Origin: an uncultured Lachnospiraceae bacterium
GTDB lineage: Bacteria; Bacillota; Clostridia; Lachnospirales; Lachnospiraceae
Direction of reading: 5' to 3'
NCBI GenBank assembly: GCA_934330725.1
Contig: CAKRGM010000035.1
Span: forward strand, 1 to 25,910
DNA length: 25,910 bases
In this document: positions 1 through 9,191 of the stretch, piece by piece
Layout: the number at the start of each line of letters is the position of its first letter
Position numbering within the stretch: the stretch's first letter is position 1
Notes under the pieces: model-generated
What the model was told of the DNA's origin: nothing
Databases searched by the model: none
What the model saw: the letters and a program-made list of their open reading frames with translations, nothing else
Made by a program: the position numbers and the translations under genes

Positions 1-58
1 AACCGTGAGGAGATTTTTATTTTTAACAACAAAAAAGTACCGTATTTATGCGGACTGT

Positions 59-75
59 GGCGTTTCGCAAACGCC
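59..75. other. Short perfect hairpin upstream of the VTC operon
   Basis: The arms GGCGTTT and AAACGCC form a perfect 7-bp stem with a CGC loop, about 35 nt before the first gene. No U-tract follows it, so it is not a convincing terminator. It could be a 5'-leader structure or the end of an upstream unit outside the window. No gene is visible in bases 1-110. Confidence 0.4.
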
Positions 76-110
76 TAGTATAGATTGATTAGGAAAGGAG
101 AGGAAAATTA

Positions 111-809
111 ATGTCAGAGCAGATGATTTTTAAAAGAACTGAAATCAAATACATGATTAATGAAGAAATATTTAATGAGCTTATAAAACTTATGAATGAT
201 TATATGGTTGCAGATGTGCATGGAAGAAGTACAATTTTTAGCCTGTATTTTGATACACCACATTTTCTCATGATAAGAAGATCGCTGGAACATCCGTTGT
301 ATAAGGAAAAGCTGCGGTTGCGCAGTTATGGAATAGCACAGCCGGATACAATGGTTTTTGTGGAAATTAAAAAGAAATATGATTCTGTTGTATATAAAAG
401 ACGTGTTTCAATGACAGAGGCAGATGCCGAGAGATATCTTATTAAGAAAGAAAAGGTTATGGATACACAGATTTCCAGGGAAATTGATTACTGCCTGGAT
501 AATTACGATGGCATTGCCCCGGCAATGATGCTTTCATATGAAAGAGAAGCATATTATGAAAAGAATAATCATGAATTCAGGGTAACGTTTGATCGCAATA
601 TATTATGGAGAAATTATGATTTATCTTTTCAAAAGGGGGCTTATGGATATCCGCTGTTAAAAGACGGACAGGTTTTAATGGAGGTTAAGACAGGTGGGGC
701 AATCCCGCTTTGGATGGTAAGGTTTTTGAGCGAGAATCATATTTACAAGGCAGCTTTTACCAAGTATGGTGAGGCGTATCGTGCATTGTACAGTCAGTCG
801 GAACACTAG
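111..809 (+). CDS. VTC-domain (polyphosphate-polymerase-like) protein
   Basis: A 232-aa cytoplasmic protein of the VTC/CYTH tunnel-fold family; the yeast member Vtc4 makes polyphosphate from ATP. Basic and acidic residues expected to line the tunnel are present: K13 in RTEIKY, K67/R69/R71 in KLRLR, E85 and K87 in VEIKKK, K96-R98, R145, R157 and D161 in RVTFD, and E191/K193 in LMEVKTGG. The whole protein is the catalytic domain, with no SPX domain or membrane anchor, which is usual for bacterial members. Start ATG 111 follows an AAAGGAG/GGAGAGG site at 94-103. It is the first gene of a run with a DUF4956 membrane protein and a beta-helix lipoprotein, an arrangement seen repeatedly in Clostridia. 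The bacterial product is not established: polyphosphate synthesis or another nucleotide/phosphate transfer is possible. The family call is firm and the function is inference. Confidence 0.88.
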   Translation: MSEQMIFKRTEIKYMINEEIFNELIKLMNDYMVADVHGRSTIFSLYFDTPHFLMIRRSLEHPLYKEKLRLRSYGIAQPDTMVFVEIKKKYDSVVYKRRVSMTEADAERYLIKKEKVMDTQISREIDYCLDNYDGIAPAMMLSYEREAYYEKNNHEFRVTFDRNILWRNYDLSFQKGAYGYPLLKDGQVLMEVKTGGAIPLWMVRFLSENHIYKAAFTKYGEAYRALYSQSEH

Positions 810-870
810 TACATCATACAAAAATTAACAGAACCAATAACACAGAATGATTTATATGGAGGATTTAAAT

Positions 871-1566
871 ATGTTTGATAATATAGCAGCGGGAATTTTT
901 GATGCATCGGGAGCAGTGACAGTTTCAATATCTGATTTTATTATGTGTATAGTGATTTCACTTTTAACAGGTTTATTTATTACATGGGTGTATACCTTTA
1001 GAAGCCGTTATACAGCGAGTTTTGCAGTAACGCTTGCAATGCTTCCGGCGATAGTGTGCATGGTTATAATGATGGTAAACGGAAATGTTGGAGCAGGCGT
1101 GGCTGTAGCAGGTGCTTTTTCACTGGTAAGATTCAGATCGGTACCGGGTACGGCAAAAGAAATCGGAACGATTTTTATGGCAATGGCAGCAGGTCTTATT
1201 TCAGGAATGGGATATTTAACAATTGCAGTTTTATTTGCATTAATCATGGGCACAGTGATGCTTGTAATGAATTTAACAGGCTTTGGAACACATAAAAAGG
1301 CAGTAAATGACAAAGTACTTAAAATAACGATACCTGAGGATTTAAACTATGGAAATGTATTTGATGACATTTTTGCAGAATACCTTTCTAATTGTGAGGT
1401 TGTATCAGTAAAGACATCTAATATGGGAAGTCTTTATAAACTTACATATCATATATGCTTAAAGGATATGTCAGCAGAGAAAAAATTTATTGATGAACTT
1501 AGATGCAGAAATGGAAATTTAGAAATCAGTATTGCACAGAAGGAGGTAAATGTAAATGAATTATAA
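871..1566 (+). CDS. DUF4956 domain membrane protein
   Basis: A 231-aa integral membrane protein with about four hydrophobic segments between residues 15 and 145 and a cytoplasmic C-terminal part of about 85 residues. The loop AFSLVRFRSVPGTAKEIG is the hallmark of DUF4956. ATG 871 is chosen because GGAGG at 858-862 lies 8 nt upstream; an in-frame ATG at 847 lacks a site. It overlaps the next gene by 11 nt, so translation of the lipoprotein is probably coupled. DUF4956 proteins commonly sit beside VTC-domain proteins, and often beside CotH-like kinases, so a membrane partner or channel for the VTC enzyme is a reasonable inference. No biochemical function is known to me. Confidence 0.85.
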   Translation: MFDNIAAGIFDASGAVTVSISDFIMCIVISLLTGLFITWVYTFRSRYTASFAVTLAMLPAIVCMVIMMVNGNVGAGVAVAGAFSLVRFRSVPGTAKEIGTIFMAMAAGLISGMGYLTIAVLFALIMGTVMLVMNLTGFGTHKKAVNDKVLKITIPEDLNYGNVFDDIFAEYLSNCEVVSVKTSNMGSLYKLTYHICLKDMSAEKKFIDELRCRNGNLEISIAQKEVNVNEL

Positions 1567-3664
1567 AATAAAGCGGTTGTGCGCATTGTTAGGAAGTGCT
1601 GTTATACTGTCGTCAGCAATGACGGCATGCTCATGGAATACAGGAGAAACAACTGAAAAATCAGTAAGTCAGGATGATTCAAAAACAGACCAGAACGGTA
1701 TATATACATATGAAGATATGTTTACAGATAAAGACCGTACTGGTGAATTTGATGAAAATAAAGCTGTACATATTGTACTCGCAGATAATGCGACAACAGT
1801 AACAGAGTCTGGTAATACAGAGAGTACAGATGTATCAGGCGGCAGTAGTGTGAGTGGAGTATCTGTTGATGGAAATGTTATTACTATAACAAAGGAACAG
1901 ACATATATAATTTCAGGAACATTATCGCAGGGGCAGATAATAGTGGATGCAGATGATGCCAAGGTGCAGCTGGTTCTTGATAATGCCAGTATAACGTGTA
2001 ATTCAGGCGCTGCAATATATGTAAAAAATGCAGATAAAACATTTATTACGCTTGCAGATAATTCGCAAAACAGTGTTATAAATACGAATGGATATACTTC
2101 AATAGATGATAACAATATTGATGCAGTTATTTTTTCAAAAGATGATTTGACATTTAATGGGGAAGGAAGCCTTACTGTAAATGCAGCTTATGGTCATGGA
2201 ATAGTATCAAAGGATGATCTTAAGTTTACCGGTGGAAATTATAATATAACGGCTGAAAAACATGCACTGTCAGGAAAAGACAGTGTACGGATTGCAGATG
2301 GAACATTTGACCTTACAGCGGGGAAAGACGGAATTCATTCGGAAAATTCTGATGATACCGAGAAAGGTTTTGTATATATAGCAGGCGGAGAATTTACAGT
2401 TAATGCAGCTGGAGATGGCATCGATGCATTCTGTGTCGTACAGGTTGACAATGGTAAATTTGATATTGTATCAGGCGGTGGCTCGGAAAATTCAACAAAA
2501 AAGCATGCTGGCATTCCGTCAGGCGGATTTGCAAAGCCGGATGGAAATACAGATACAGCACCAGATGGCAGTTCGAATTCAAAGCCGGATGGAGGTACAG
2601 ATGCAGCGCCAGGTGGCAGTCCGAATTCAAAGCCGGGAGATAATTCAGATGCAGCAGGGGATGGAAACAGACCACAACCACCTCAGAAGCCAGGTGGTCA
2701 GGGCAATGAAAAAACACCAGAGGATATATCAGACATACCGCAGACAGAAAGCACAGATAACAACAGGCAGAATGATGCAGATATGGCAGAACGTCCGGAT
2801 GCAGACAGCGAAGCAGAAACAGAGGATACCGTAAGTACAAAGGGAATTAAGGCGGACGGAAAGATATATATTCTTAACGGAGAATATAAAATAAATTCAG
2901 CTGATGATTCAGTGCATAGTAATTCAGATGTAATAATAAATAATGGTACATTTACTATCAGTACAGGTGATGATGGAGTCCACTCAGATGAGGCCCTTGT
3001 TATAAATGGCGGTACGATAACAGTTAACCAAAGTTATGAAGGTTTTGAGGGACTTACAGTAAAAATAAATGGCGGAAATATTGATATTACAGCTGATGAT
3101 GATGGAATAAATGCAGCAGGAGGTGCTGACTCAGGTGGATTTGGTGCTCCGGGAAATGACAGATTTGCAGGCAGCCGCACAGACACAGGTACAAAGGATG
3201 ATGATAATCAAACAGATGATACATCTGATAATGATATGTGGATGGAAATCAATGGTGGAATAATACACGTTCTTGCAGCAGGAGATGGTTTGGATTCAAA
3301 TGGAGATCTTACAATAAATGGAGGAGAGATTTACATTGACGGGCCATCTGATAATGGAAATAGTGCAATTGATTACGGCGACAGGGCATCCGCATATGTA
3401 AACGAAGGAACACTTGTGGCAGTAGGCAGCAGTGGTATGGCAGAGAAAATGAGTGATTCATCAAAGCAGCAGGTACTGTTTGTAAAGCTTGATTCCCAAC
3501 AGCAGGCGGGGAATATTAAAGTCACAGACAGCGATGGAAATGAAATAATAAGTTATACAGCAAAAAAATCGTATGACTGTGTCATTATAAGTACTGGCGT
3601 TTTGAAGTCCGGACAGACATATACACTTAATGCATCAGGGGCAGAAAAACAGATTACATTATAA
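1556..3664 (+). CDS. Cthe_2159-like carbohydrate-binding beta-helix lipoprotein
   Basis: A 702-aa exported lipoprotein. The signal peptide ends in AMTAC, with C25 as the lipid-modified cysteine, followed by a Ser/Thr-rich linker. Residues from about 90 onward carry short repeats such as GIHSENSDD, GVHSDEALVINGG and GLDSNGDLTINGG, typical of the Cthe_2159/PF14262 (old DUF4353) right-handed beta-helix. The Clostridium thermocellum member binds cellulose and polygalacturonate. A Pro/Gly/Asp/Ser-rich insert at residues ~315-430 splits the helix repeats and contains 16-residue tandem repeats. ATG 1556 has AGGAGG at 1541-1546; the earlier ATG at 1550 runs straight into TAA. It is the third gene of the VTC-DUF4956 operon. 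A surface adhesin or glycan-binding role is inferred; no catalytic domain is visible. Confidence 0.85.
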   Translation: MNYKIKRLCALLGSAVILSSAMTACSWNTGETTEKSVSQDDSKTDQNGIYTYEDMFTDKDRTGEFDENKAVHIVLADNATTVTESGNTESTDVSGGSSVSGVSVDGNVITITKEQTYIISGTLSQGQIIVDADDAKVQLVLDNASITCNSGAAIYVKNADKTFITLADNSQNSVINTNGYTSIDDNNIDAVIFSKDDLTFNGEGSLTVNAAYGHGIVSKDDLKFTGGNYNITAEKHALSGKDSVRIADGTFDLTAGKDGIHSENSDDTEKGFVYIAGGEFTVNAAGDGIDAFCVVQVDNGKFDIVSGGGSENSTKKHAGIPSGGFAKPDGNTDTAPDGSSNSKPDGGTDAAPGGSPNSKPGDNSDAAGDGNRPQPPQKPGGQGNEKTPEDISDIPQTESTDNNRQNDADMAERPDADSEAETEDTVSTKGIKADGKIYILNGEYKINSADDSVHSNSDVIINNGTFTISTGDDGVHSDEALVINGGTITVNQSYEGFEGLTVKINGGNIDITADDDGINAAGGADSGGFGAPGNDRFAGSRTDTGTKDDDNQTDDTSDNDMWMEINGGIIHVLAAGDGLDSNGDLTINGGEIYIDGPSDNGNSAIDYGDRASAYVNEGTLVAVGSSGMAEKMSDSSKQQVLFVKLDSQQQAGNIKVTDSDGNEIISYTAKKSYDCVIISTGVLKSGQTYTLNASGAEKQITL
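2543..2660 (+). repeat. 48-bp tandem coding repeat in the lipoprotein linker
   Basis: Two full 48-bp units (2543-2590 and 2591-2638) and a partial third encode near-identical 16-residue segments of the Asp/Gly/Ser/Pro-rich linker, roughly residues 330-365. The units stay in frame, so copy number could change linker length without breaking the protein. Confidence 0.75.
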
Positions 3665-3936
3665 AAAATTATTATAAAAAATTATCATAAAAAAATCGAA
3701 AGATAACTCAAAAGCAAAATCCGGATAATAAATGAAACAAACATGTTGTCATGAAATTTTTACTGAATTATAATGATTTTAAACATTGTATATTATTGCA
3801 TTATATACTGCCTGTCAGTGGTAAGCCGCAAGAGCGTAGCCGTTTTAAATTGATTAATTTTGTAAGATATTATTAAAAATTAAAAAAGTGAGCTTTGCAA
3901 ACACCAGGAAAATGAATGTAAGGGAGGATGATTACC
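3665..3936 (+). other. AT-rich intergenic region before the two-component genes
   Basis: This 272-nt region separates the surface operon from the regulator pair. It starts with A-rich direct repeats resembling TTATNATAAAAAA. It contains TATACT at 3804-3809 as a possible -10, but I see no matching -35 at the right distance. There is no clear rho-independent terminator, so readthrough from the lipoprotein gene into the regulator genes cannot be excluded. Confidence 0.35.
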
Positions 3937-4614
3937 ATGAGGTTGCTGCTAGCAGAAGATGAAGAGGATTTAAGCCGTGCACTTGTTACAGTATTAAAAC
4001 ATAATAATTATTCGGTTGATGCTGTCTTTGATGGTATGGAAGCACTTGATTATATCGAGAGCTGTGATAACTATGACGGAGTAATATTGGATATAATGAT
4101 GCCTAAAATGGATGGACTTACAGTCCTTAAAACGATTCGAAGTCATGGTAATTGTGTTCCTGTAATTTTACTTACTGCAAAGTCGGAAATTGATGATCGT
4201 GTAGACGGACTGGATAGTGGAGCTGATGATTATCTGACAAAGCCTTTTTCAATGAAGGAGCTTCTTGCAAGAATACGTGCTATGACAAGACGTAAATCCG
4301 ACACTACAGATGCGGTGCTTTTATTTGGGGATATTGCACTTAACCGTTCAACATATACACTTACAGGACCTGAGAATAAGGAAGGAATAAGACTTGCAAA
4401 CAAAGAATATCAGATGCTTGAAATGCTTATGACAAATCCGAGACAGATAATATCTTCAGATCAGTTTATGGATAAGATATGGGGATATAATTCTGAAGCT
4501 GAACAGAATGTGGTATGGGTGTATATATCATATTTGAGAAAAAAACTTGCATCTGTTGGAGCAGCTGTACAGATAAAGGCTACAAGAGGCGTGGGATATT
4601 CTATCATTAAATAA
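3937..4614 (+). CDS. OmpR/PhoB-family response regulator
   Basis: A 225-aa cytoplasmic DNA-binding response regulator. The receiver domain (about 1-118) has the acidic pocket E7/D8, phospho-acceptor D52 in VILDIMMPKMDG, switch T80 and the conserved K102 in TKPF. The C-terminal half (about 128-225) is a winged helix ending in the typical RGVGYSI segment. ATG 3937 is preceded by AGGGAGG at 3921-3927 at 9 nt; the upstream in-frame ATG 3928 abuts that site and is unlikely. The histidine kinase follows after 44 nt. Position directly after the VTC-DUF4956-lipoprotein operon suggests it controls that module, but this is context only. Confidence 0.93.
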   Translation: MRLLLAEDEEDLSRALVTVLKHNNYSVDAVFDGMEALDYIESCDNYDGVILDIMMPKMDGLTVLKTIRSHGNCVPVILLTAKSEIDDRVDGLDSGADDYLTKPFSMKELLARIRAMTRRKSDTTDAVLLFGDIALNRSTYTLTGPENKEGIRLANKEYQMLEMLMTNPRQIISSDQFMDKIWGYNSEAEQNVVWVYISYLRKKLASVGAAVQIKATRGVGYSIIK

Positions 4615-4658
4615 ATAAGCTTTCCATGTTGTTTTGTATTTATGAAATGGGGATTGAT

Positions 4659-5930
4659 ATGTTAAAGAAACTATGTTGTAAATTTATATTAATAGCGATG
4701 ATATCAGTGTCGATTGTTTTTATTGTTATTATAGGTACAATAAATATAGCGAATTATATAAGTACGAATAATGCATTGAATGCCCGACTTGAACTTATAG
4801 CTGGAAATGATGGAACATTTCCAAATCTGGCAGCTCAGGAGCCGAAAAAACCAGATGATTCACAGCGCCCATCTGAAAATGGAAATGATAACCTGAAAAA
4901 GTATGGAATTTCACCGGAGAGTCAGTTTGACACAAGATATTTCACGGTAACAGTGAGTAAAGATGGGAGTATTGATGCAGTTGACACAGTCAAAATTGCT
5001 ACGATTTCATCTGAAAAGGCTTCGCAATATGCTGAAAAACTGTGGTCAGATGGCAGAACCAGTGGATTTATCGGGGATTTTAAATATACATCAATAGATA
5101 AAAGCGGTTCTACTATGTACATTTTTTTAAACTGTCAGAGAGAGCTTTCTACCATAAAAGCATATATTTTTGAGAGCATTGGAATAGGAATGATGGGACT
5201 GATTATTATATTTATCATGATTTATTTCTTTTCGGGAAAGGTTCTGAAGCCGGTTTCAGAAAGTTATGAAAAACAGAAGCGGTTCATTACGGATGCGAGT
5301 CATGAGATAAAAACACCTCTTACGATTATAGATGCCAATACAGAGGTATTGGAAATGACTGAAGGAGAGAATGAGTGGACAACAAGTACAAGAAAACAGA
5401 TAGCACGTCTTACAGCCCTGACAGAGAAACTTGTATTTTTATCAAGAATGGATGAGGAAAATACAAAACTTGAGATAGCAGAATTTTCATTGACTGATGC
5501 AATACTTGATACTGCAGAGCCATTTAAGTCAGTTGCCAGAATAAAGGGAAAAGAGTTTGAGATTAATGTGCCGGAAGGGATTTCTTATTCGGGTGATGAA
5601 AAGACAATCAGGCAGCTGATATCGATTTTGCTCGATAATGCCATGAAATACTCACCGGATAATGGATATATAAAACTGGATATGAAGATAAATGGCAAAA
5701 ATAAAGTTATTACGGTATGGAACACCGTTAATGCAGATTATAAAATAGAAAAAGGCCGTCAGGATATATTATTTGAACGGTTTTACAGAAAGGATTCATC
5801 TCATAATTCAAAGACAGGAGGATTTGGTATCGGGCTTTCCGTGGCATACGCTATTGTTAAGGCACATAAGGGCAAGATAACTGCAAAAAGTGATGATGGC
5901 AAATCAATATGTTTTATAGTGAGTCTATAA
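4659..5930 (+). CDS. Membrane sensor histidine kinase
   Basis: A 423-aa sensor kinase paired with the preceding regulator. TM1 lies at about 9-30 and TM2 at about 172-194. Between them is an extracytoplasmic sensor of about 140 residues with a Pro/Ser/Asp-rich stretch near its start. HisKA contains H215 in SHEIKTPL. The ATPase domain has N327 in LLDNAMKYS, the FERFYR segment and a GGFGIGLS lid with G390 and G392. The usual DxGxG G1 box is not evident: the equivalent region reads WNTVN, a variant I associate with a clostridial kinase subfamily. ATG 4659 follows GGGGA at 4649-4653; the start at 4626 has no site. The ligand is unknown; an envelope or surface-glycan signal would suit the neighbours. 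Confidence 0.92.
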   Translation: MLKKLCCKFILIAMISVSIVFIVIIGTINIANYISTNNALNARLELIAGNDGTFPNLAAQEPKKPDDSQRPSENGNDNLKKYGISPESQFDTRYFTVTVSKDGSIDAVDTVKIATISSEKASQYAEKLWSDGRTSGFIGDFKYTSIDKSGSTMYIFLNCQRELSTIKAYIFESIGIGMMGLIIIFIMIYFFSGKVLKPVSESYEKQKRFITDASHEIKTPLTIIDANTEVLEMTEGENEWTTSTRKQIARLTALTEKLVFLSRMDEENTKLEIAEFSLTDAILDTAEPFKSVARIKGKEFEINVPEGISYSGDEKTIRQLISILLDNAMKYSPDNGYIKLDMKINGKNKVITVWNTVNADYKIEKGRQDILFERFYRKDSSHNSKTGGFGIGLSVAYAIVKAHKGKITAKSDDGKSICFIVSL

Positions 5931-5986
5931 AATAAGTTGAAAAAAACAATCATTGTTTATATTATATAAAATGGAGATGATGATTG

Positions 5987-8900
5987 ATGAACACTGTCTG
6001 CAGAGATATATTCAGAGCTGTTTATGAGGGTAAATGGCTTAGCATAGAGTACAGAAATGAAAAAGAAGAAATTACTAAATACTGGATCGGAATTATTGAT
6101 ATTTATCCTGAAAAAAGGTTAATGAAAGTAGAAGGACTTCACCTTGGAAAATATACTACAAAAGAATTATTTATACACATAGATTCAGTACTGTCCTCTG
6201 TTGTAATAGATGGCTCTTATTTTAATACCAGAAAGATTCTTTTAGATAAAATAGAAAAGAATCCTGTAAAGTATCAGAGTATTTTTAATAACGTGGCTAA
6301 TCTTAAAATTTTAAATTACCTTGCTGACTGCAATAAGATGGATTCGGTTCCGTATAAAACTGATTATGCGTTAATTGATGGCTTCGATGGTGAATGGAAC
6401 GGAAGTTATAGATTAAATCAGAATCAGTTTCAGCAGATAGTTACTAAATTTCAGTATGGGGCAAAGGATAATATTTCAAATAAGACGATTAAACAGCTTG
6501 CAGTAAATGTTATGAGTATTAACATGCCAAAGGGACTGTATGTTCTGGCGTACAGGATACTCCGTCTGGATGTTAAATCGAGAACATTGAGACAAAATGA
6601 TGAAATTACAATATGTATGGAATTTGCATTGGAAAAGAACAGACCGGAGGCAAAATTCAGTATAAGAAAGTTTTTAGATGCAGATGATTATGAATTACTT
6701 GATAATTTTGAAAAGAATAAGGAACTTATCAAAGATAAGATAACTTTATCCAATCCACAGATAAATGGTGTAGATGATATGCCATATATTATGGCAATTG
6801 GAAGAAATGTTATGGTTGATCTTCAGCATGAATATGGGGCAATCAACCAGATGTATGAAAAATCAGAAGTGACAGTTCCCATAAAGGCATTTTTTGGAGA
6901 ACTTATAAAACAGGTTGATAGAAGAAAGAATTACCCCATTACACTTCTTGATAAGAAGATTAATCTTGATCAGCTGCTTGCTATACATAATGCCATGAAA
7001 TACCCGCTGGCATATATACAGGGACCGCCTGGAACGGGAAAGACCAATACGATAGTCAATACAATAGTTACAGCTTTTTTTAATGAAAAGACAGTCCTTT
7101 TTACTTCATATAATAATCATCCAATTGATAGTGTATGTGAGAAGTTAAGGTCAATACAGTACCATAACAGGGGAGCGATTCCTTTTCCGATAATCAGACT
7201 TGGCAATGATAAATGTGTACTACAGGCATTAAATGATATTAAGGATTTATATAACAGGACTAAAGATATTAAGATATATGACAGTACACTGGGAAAAAAT
7301 AAAGACGATAAAATAAAACGAACGGAAAAGCTGACCAATTTATTGCAGCGGCATGAAGAAAAAATAGAACTTAAGGAAAGACAGGAAGCAATTCTTAGGA
7401 TGCTGGATGTAAATAGTCATCTTACGTTTCAGACTGAGTTGCAGGGCGTTCAGCTCGCCCAGGTCAGGAAAAAGCTTGCCATGATAGGCGATATAACTGA
7501 TGAGGAGGCTTTGAAACTGGTTGTTGAAGATGAGGAAATGTTTAAAAAATATTTGTACTTTACTTCAGCAAAGTATATTAAGAAACTGCAGGAACCTAAG
7601 AATCAGGATCTTATGGATATAGTAAACTGTGAGGATGAAGATAAAAAGGTTCAGCAGTTTAATTATTATATTCGTAAGGAGGAGAATCTTAAAAAATTTC
7701 AAAAGATATTCCCGATTATAGCAACAACATCAATATCAGCACATAAACTTGGAAAACCGGGAACATATTTTGATATGGTGATAATGGATGAGGCCAGTCA
7801 GGGGAATATTGCAGTTTCACTTGTGCCGATAATAAGGGGCAGAAGTCTGATGCTGGTAGGAGACCCGCAACAGCTAAGCCCTGTAATACTTCTTAATCCT
7901 GCAGATAATGAAAAGCTGAAAAAAATATATGGAATAACGAGTGAATACGATTACATAAAAAATTCTATTTATAAGACATATCTTGCATGTGACGCAGTCA
8001 GTGAGGAGATTCTTTTAAGCCATCACTATAGATGTAATAAGAAAATAATCGCATTCAATAATAAAAAATATTATAATGATAAACTTGTGATTAACAGCCA
8101 GAGTAAGACAAAAAACCCGCTTATATTTAAAAATATTGCTGCAGATACAACACAATATAAGAATACTGCTCCAAAGGAAGCAGAAGAGATTATTGATTTT
8201 GTAAAGAGTAATCCTGATAAGAGTATTGGAATCATTACACCATTTTCTAATCAGAAAGATCTTATAAATTCTATGTTAAAGGATAATGGTATAGAAAATG
8301 TTCCGTGTGGCACTGTTCATGCATTCCAGGGTGACGAAAAGGATATTGTGTTGTTTTCACTGGCACTTACACAGCAGACAGGCAGGGGAACGTATGACTG
8401 GCTTAAAAACAACAAAGAGCTTATAAATGTTGCGACTTCAAGAGCGAAGGAACAGCTTGTTATTTTATCGGATATAAATGAACTTGAAAGGTTACATAAA
8501 GATGATGAAGATGACATTTTTGAGCTGGTAAATTATGTCCGGACAAATGGGCAGTCTCTGGTGACGGCCAGAGAAACATCATCAAGGGCATTGGGGATAA
8601 AGCCATATAGTACACAGACGGAAGCTGCATTTCTTACAACATTAAACCATGCACTGGATAATATCCTTAATACAAATAACAGATGCGTTGTGCAGCGCGA
8701 GGTAAGCATTGCACATGTTCTGCAGGAAAATGATTTATACAATGATTTGTTTTATACAGGGCGTTTTGATTTTGTTGTGTATGAAAAGGGCTATAAAGGT
8801 CAGGACATGCCAATACTTGCTATAGAACTTGATGGCAAAGAACACCGTGAAAACAAGCTTGTCATGGAAAGGGATGAAAAGAAGAATGCCATATGTAAAG

Positions 8901-8998
8901 CGCATGGATTTGAACTTATCCGCGTGGAAAATTCATATGCCAGAAGATATAATTATATTAAAAATATCCTTATAGAGTATTTCAAAAATGTAAGATAA
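5987..8998 (+). CDS. WYL-like / SF1 helicase / DUF2726 nuclease-like fusion
   Basis: A cytoplasmic protein of about 1003 aa with three parts. Residues ~5-85 resemble a WYL ligand-sensing fold (AVYEGKWLSIEYR, then a basic and hydrophobic pattern ending IHIDSVL). Residues ~330-860 are a superfamily 1 DNA2/UPF1-type helicase: Walker A GPPGTGKT at 346-353, DEAS at 601-604, GDPQQLSP at 625-632, HHYRCN, GTVHAFQGDEKD and VATSRAKEQL. A charged, coiled insert sits at about 435-575. The C-terminus (~880-1003) matches DUF2726, a PD-(D/E)XK-like domain with D928 in RFDFVV and E947/D949 in AIELDGKEH. ATG 5987 follows GGAGATG; the TTG at 5984 is less likely. It is a single gene, 56 nt after the kinase. Helicase-nuclease fusions of this kind are frequent in anti-phage defence and DNA repair; which applies here is inferred, not shown. 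Confidence 0.85.
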   Translation: MNTVCRDIFRAVYEGKWLSIEYRNEKEEITKYWIGIIDIYPEKRLMKVEGLHLGKYTTKELFIHIDSVLSSVVIDGSYFNTRKILLDKIEKNPVKYQSIFNNVANLKILNYLADCNKMDSVPYKTDYALIDGFDGEWNGSYRLNQNQFQQIVTKFQYGAKDNISNKTIKQLAVNVMSINMPKGLYVLAYRILRLDVKSRTLRQNDEITICMEFALEKNRPEAKFSIRKFLDADDYELLDNFEKNKELIKDKITLSNPQINGVDDMPYIMAIGRNVMVDLQHEYGAINQMYEKSEVTVPIKAFFGELIKQVDRRKNYPITLLDKKINLDQLLAIHNAMKYPLAYIQGPPGTGKTNTIVNTIVTAFFNEKTVLFTSYNNHPIDSVCEKLRSIQYHNRGAIPFPIIRLGNDKCVLQALNDIKDLYNRTKDIKIYDSTLGKNKDDKIKRTEKLTNLLQRHEEKIELKERQEAILRMLDVNSHLTFQTELQGVQLAQVRKKLAMIGDITDEEALKLVVEDEEMFKKYLYFTSAKYIKKLQEPKNQDLMDIVNCEDEDKKVQQFNYYIRKEENLKKFQKIFPIIATTSISAHKLGKPGTYFDMVIMDEASQGNIAVSLVPIIRGRSLMLVGDPQQLSPVILLNPADNEKLKKIYGITSEYDYIKNSIYKTYLACDAVSEEILLSHHYRCNKKIIAFNNKKYYNDKLVINSQSKTKNPLIFKNIAADTTQYKNTAPKEAEEIIDFVKSNPDKSIGIITPFSNQKDLINSMLKDNGIENVPCGTVHAFQGDEKDIVLFSLALTQQTGRGTYDWLKNNKELINVATSRAKEQLVILSDINELERLHKDDEDDIFELVNYVRTNGQSLVTARETSSRALGIKPYSTQTEAAFLTTLNHALDNILNTNNRCVVQREVSIAHVLQENDLYNDLFYTGRFDFVVYEKGYKGQDMPILAIELDGKEHRENKLVMERDEKKNAICKAHGFELIRVENSYARRYNYIKNILIEYFKNVR

Positions 8999-9157
8999 TT
9001 ACTATTACATTGAATTAAATAATCAACACACTGGCTTGTTTAAATTTCATCTACGGCATTATCACCAATCGATGCAGCCACCGATACGAATCATTTCTCT
9101 GGCTTGTATATGAAAATCATTCTGCGTCAATGTATCAGAAATTTAATATTCAATGTA

Positions 9158-9191
9158 TTTAATGTACTACTTATTTTAATGTACTACTTAT
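9158..9191. repeat. Two perfect tandem copies of a 17-bp unit
   Basis: The unit at 9158-9174 is repeated exactly at 9175-9191. The second copy contains the stop codon and last residues of the convergent PLP-enzyme gene, so the duplication lies at that gene's 3' end. The rest of 9001-9183 shows no clear gene or terminator. Confidence 0.7.

Noticed and set aside
2400..2840. Overlapping ORFs on both strands inside the lipoprotein linker (146 and 143 aa)
   Set aside because: They arise from the repetitive low-complexity coding sequence of the lipoprotein, have no ribosome sites and no recognisable domains.
5984..5986. TTG start for the helicase gene
   Set aside because: It immediately precedes ATG 5987, which has better spacing to GGAGATG.
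9001..9183. Terminator between the convergent helicase and PLP-enzyme genes
   Set aside because: No stem followed by a U-tract could be found; only short direct repeats are present.
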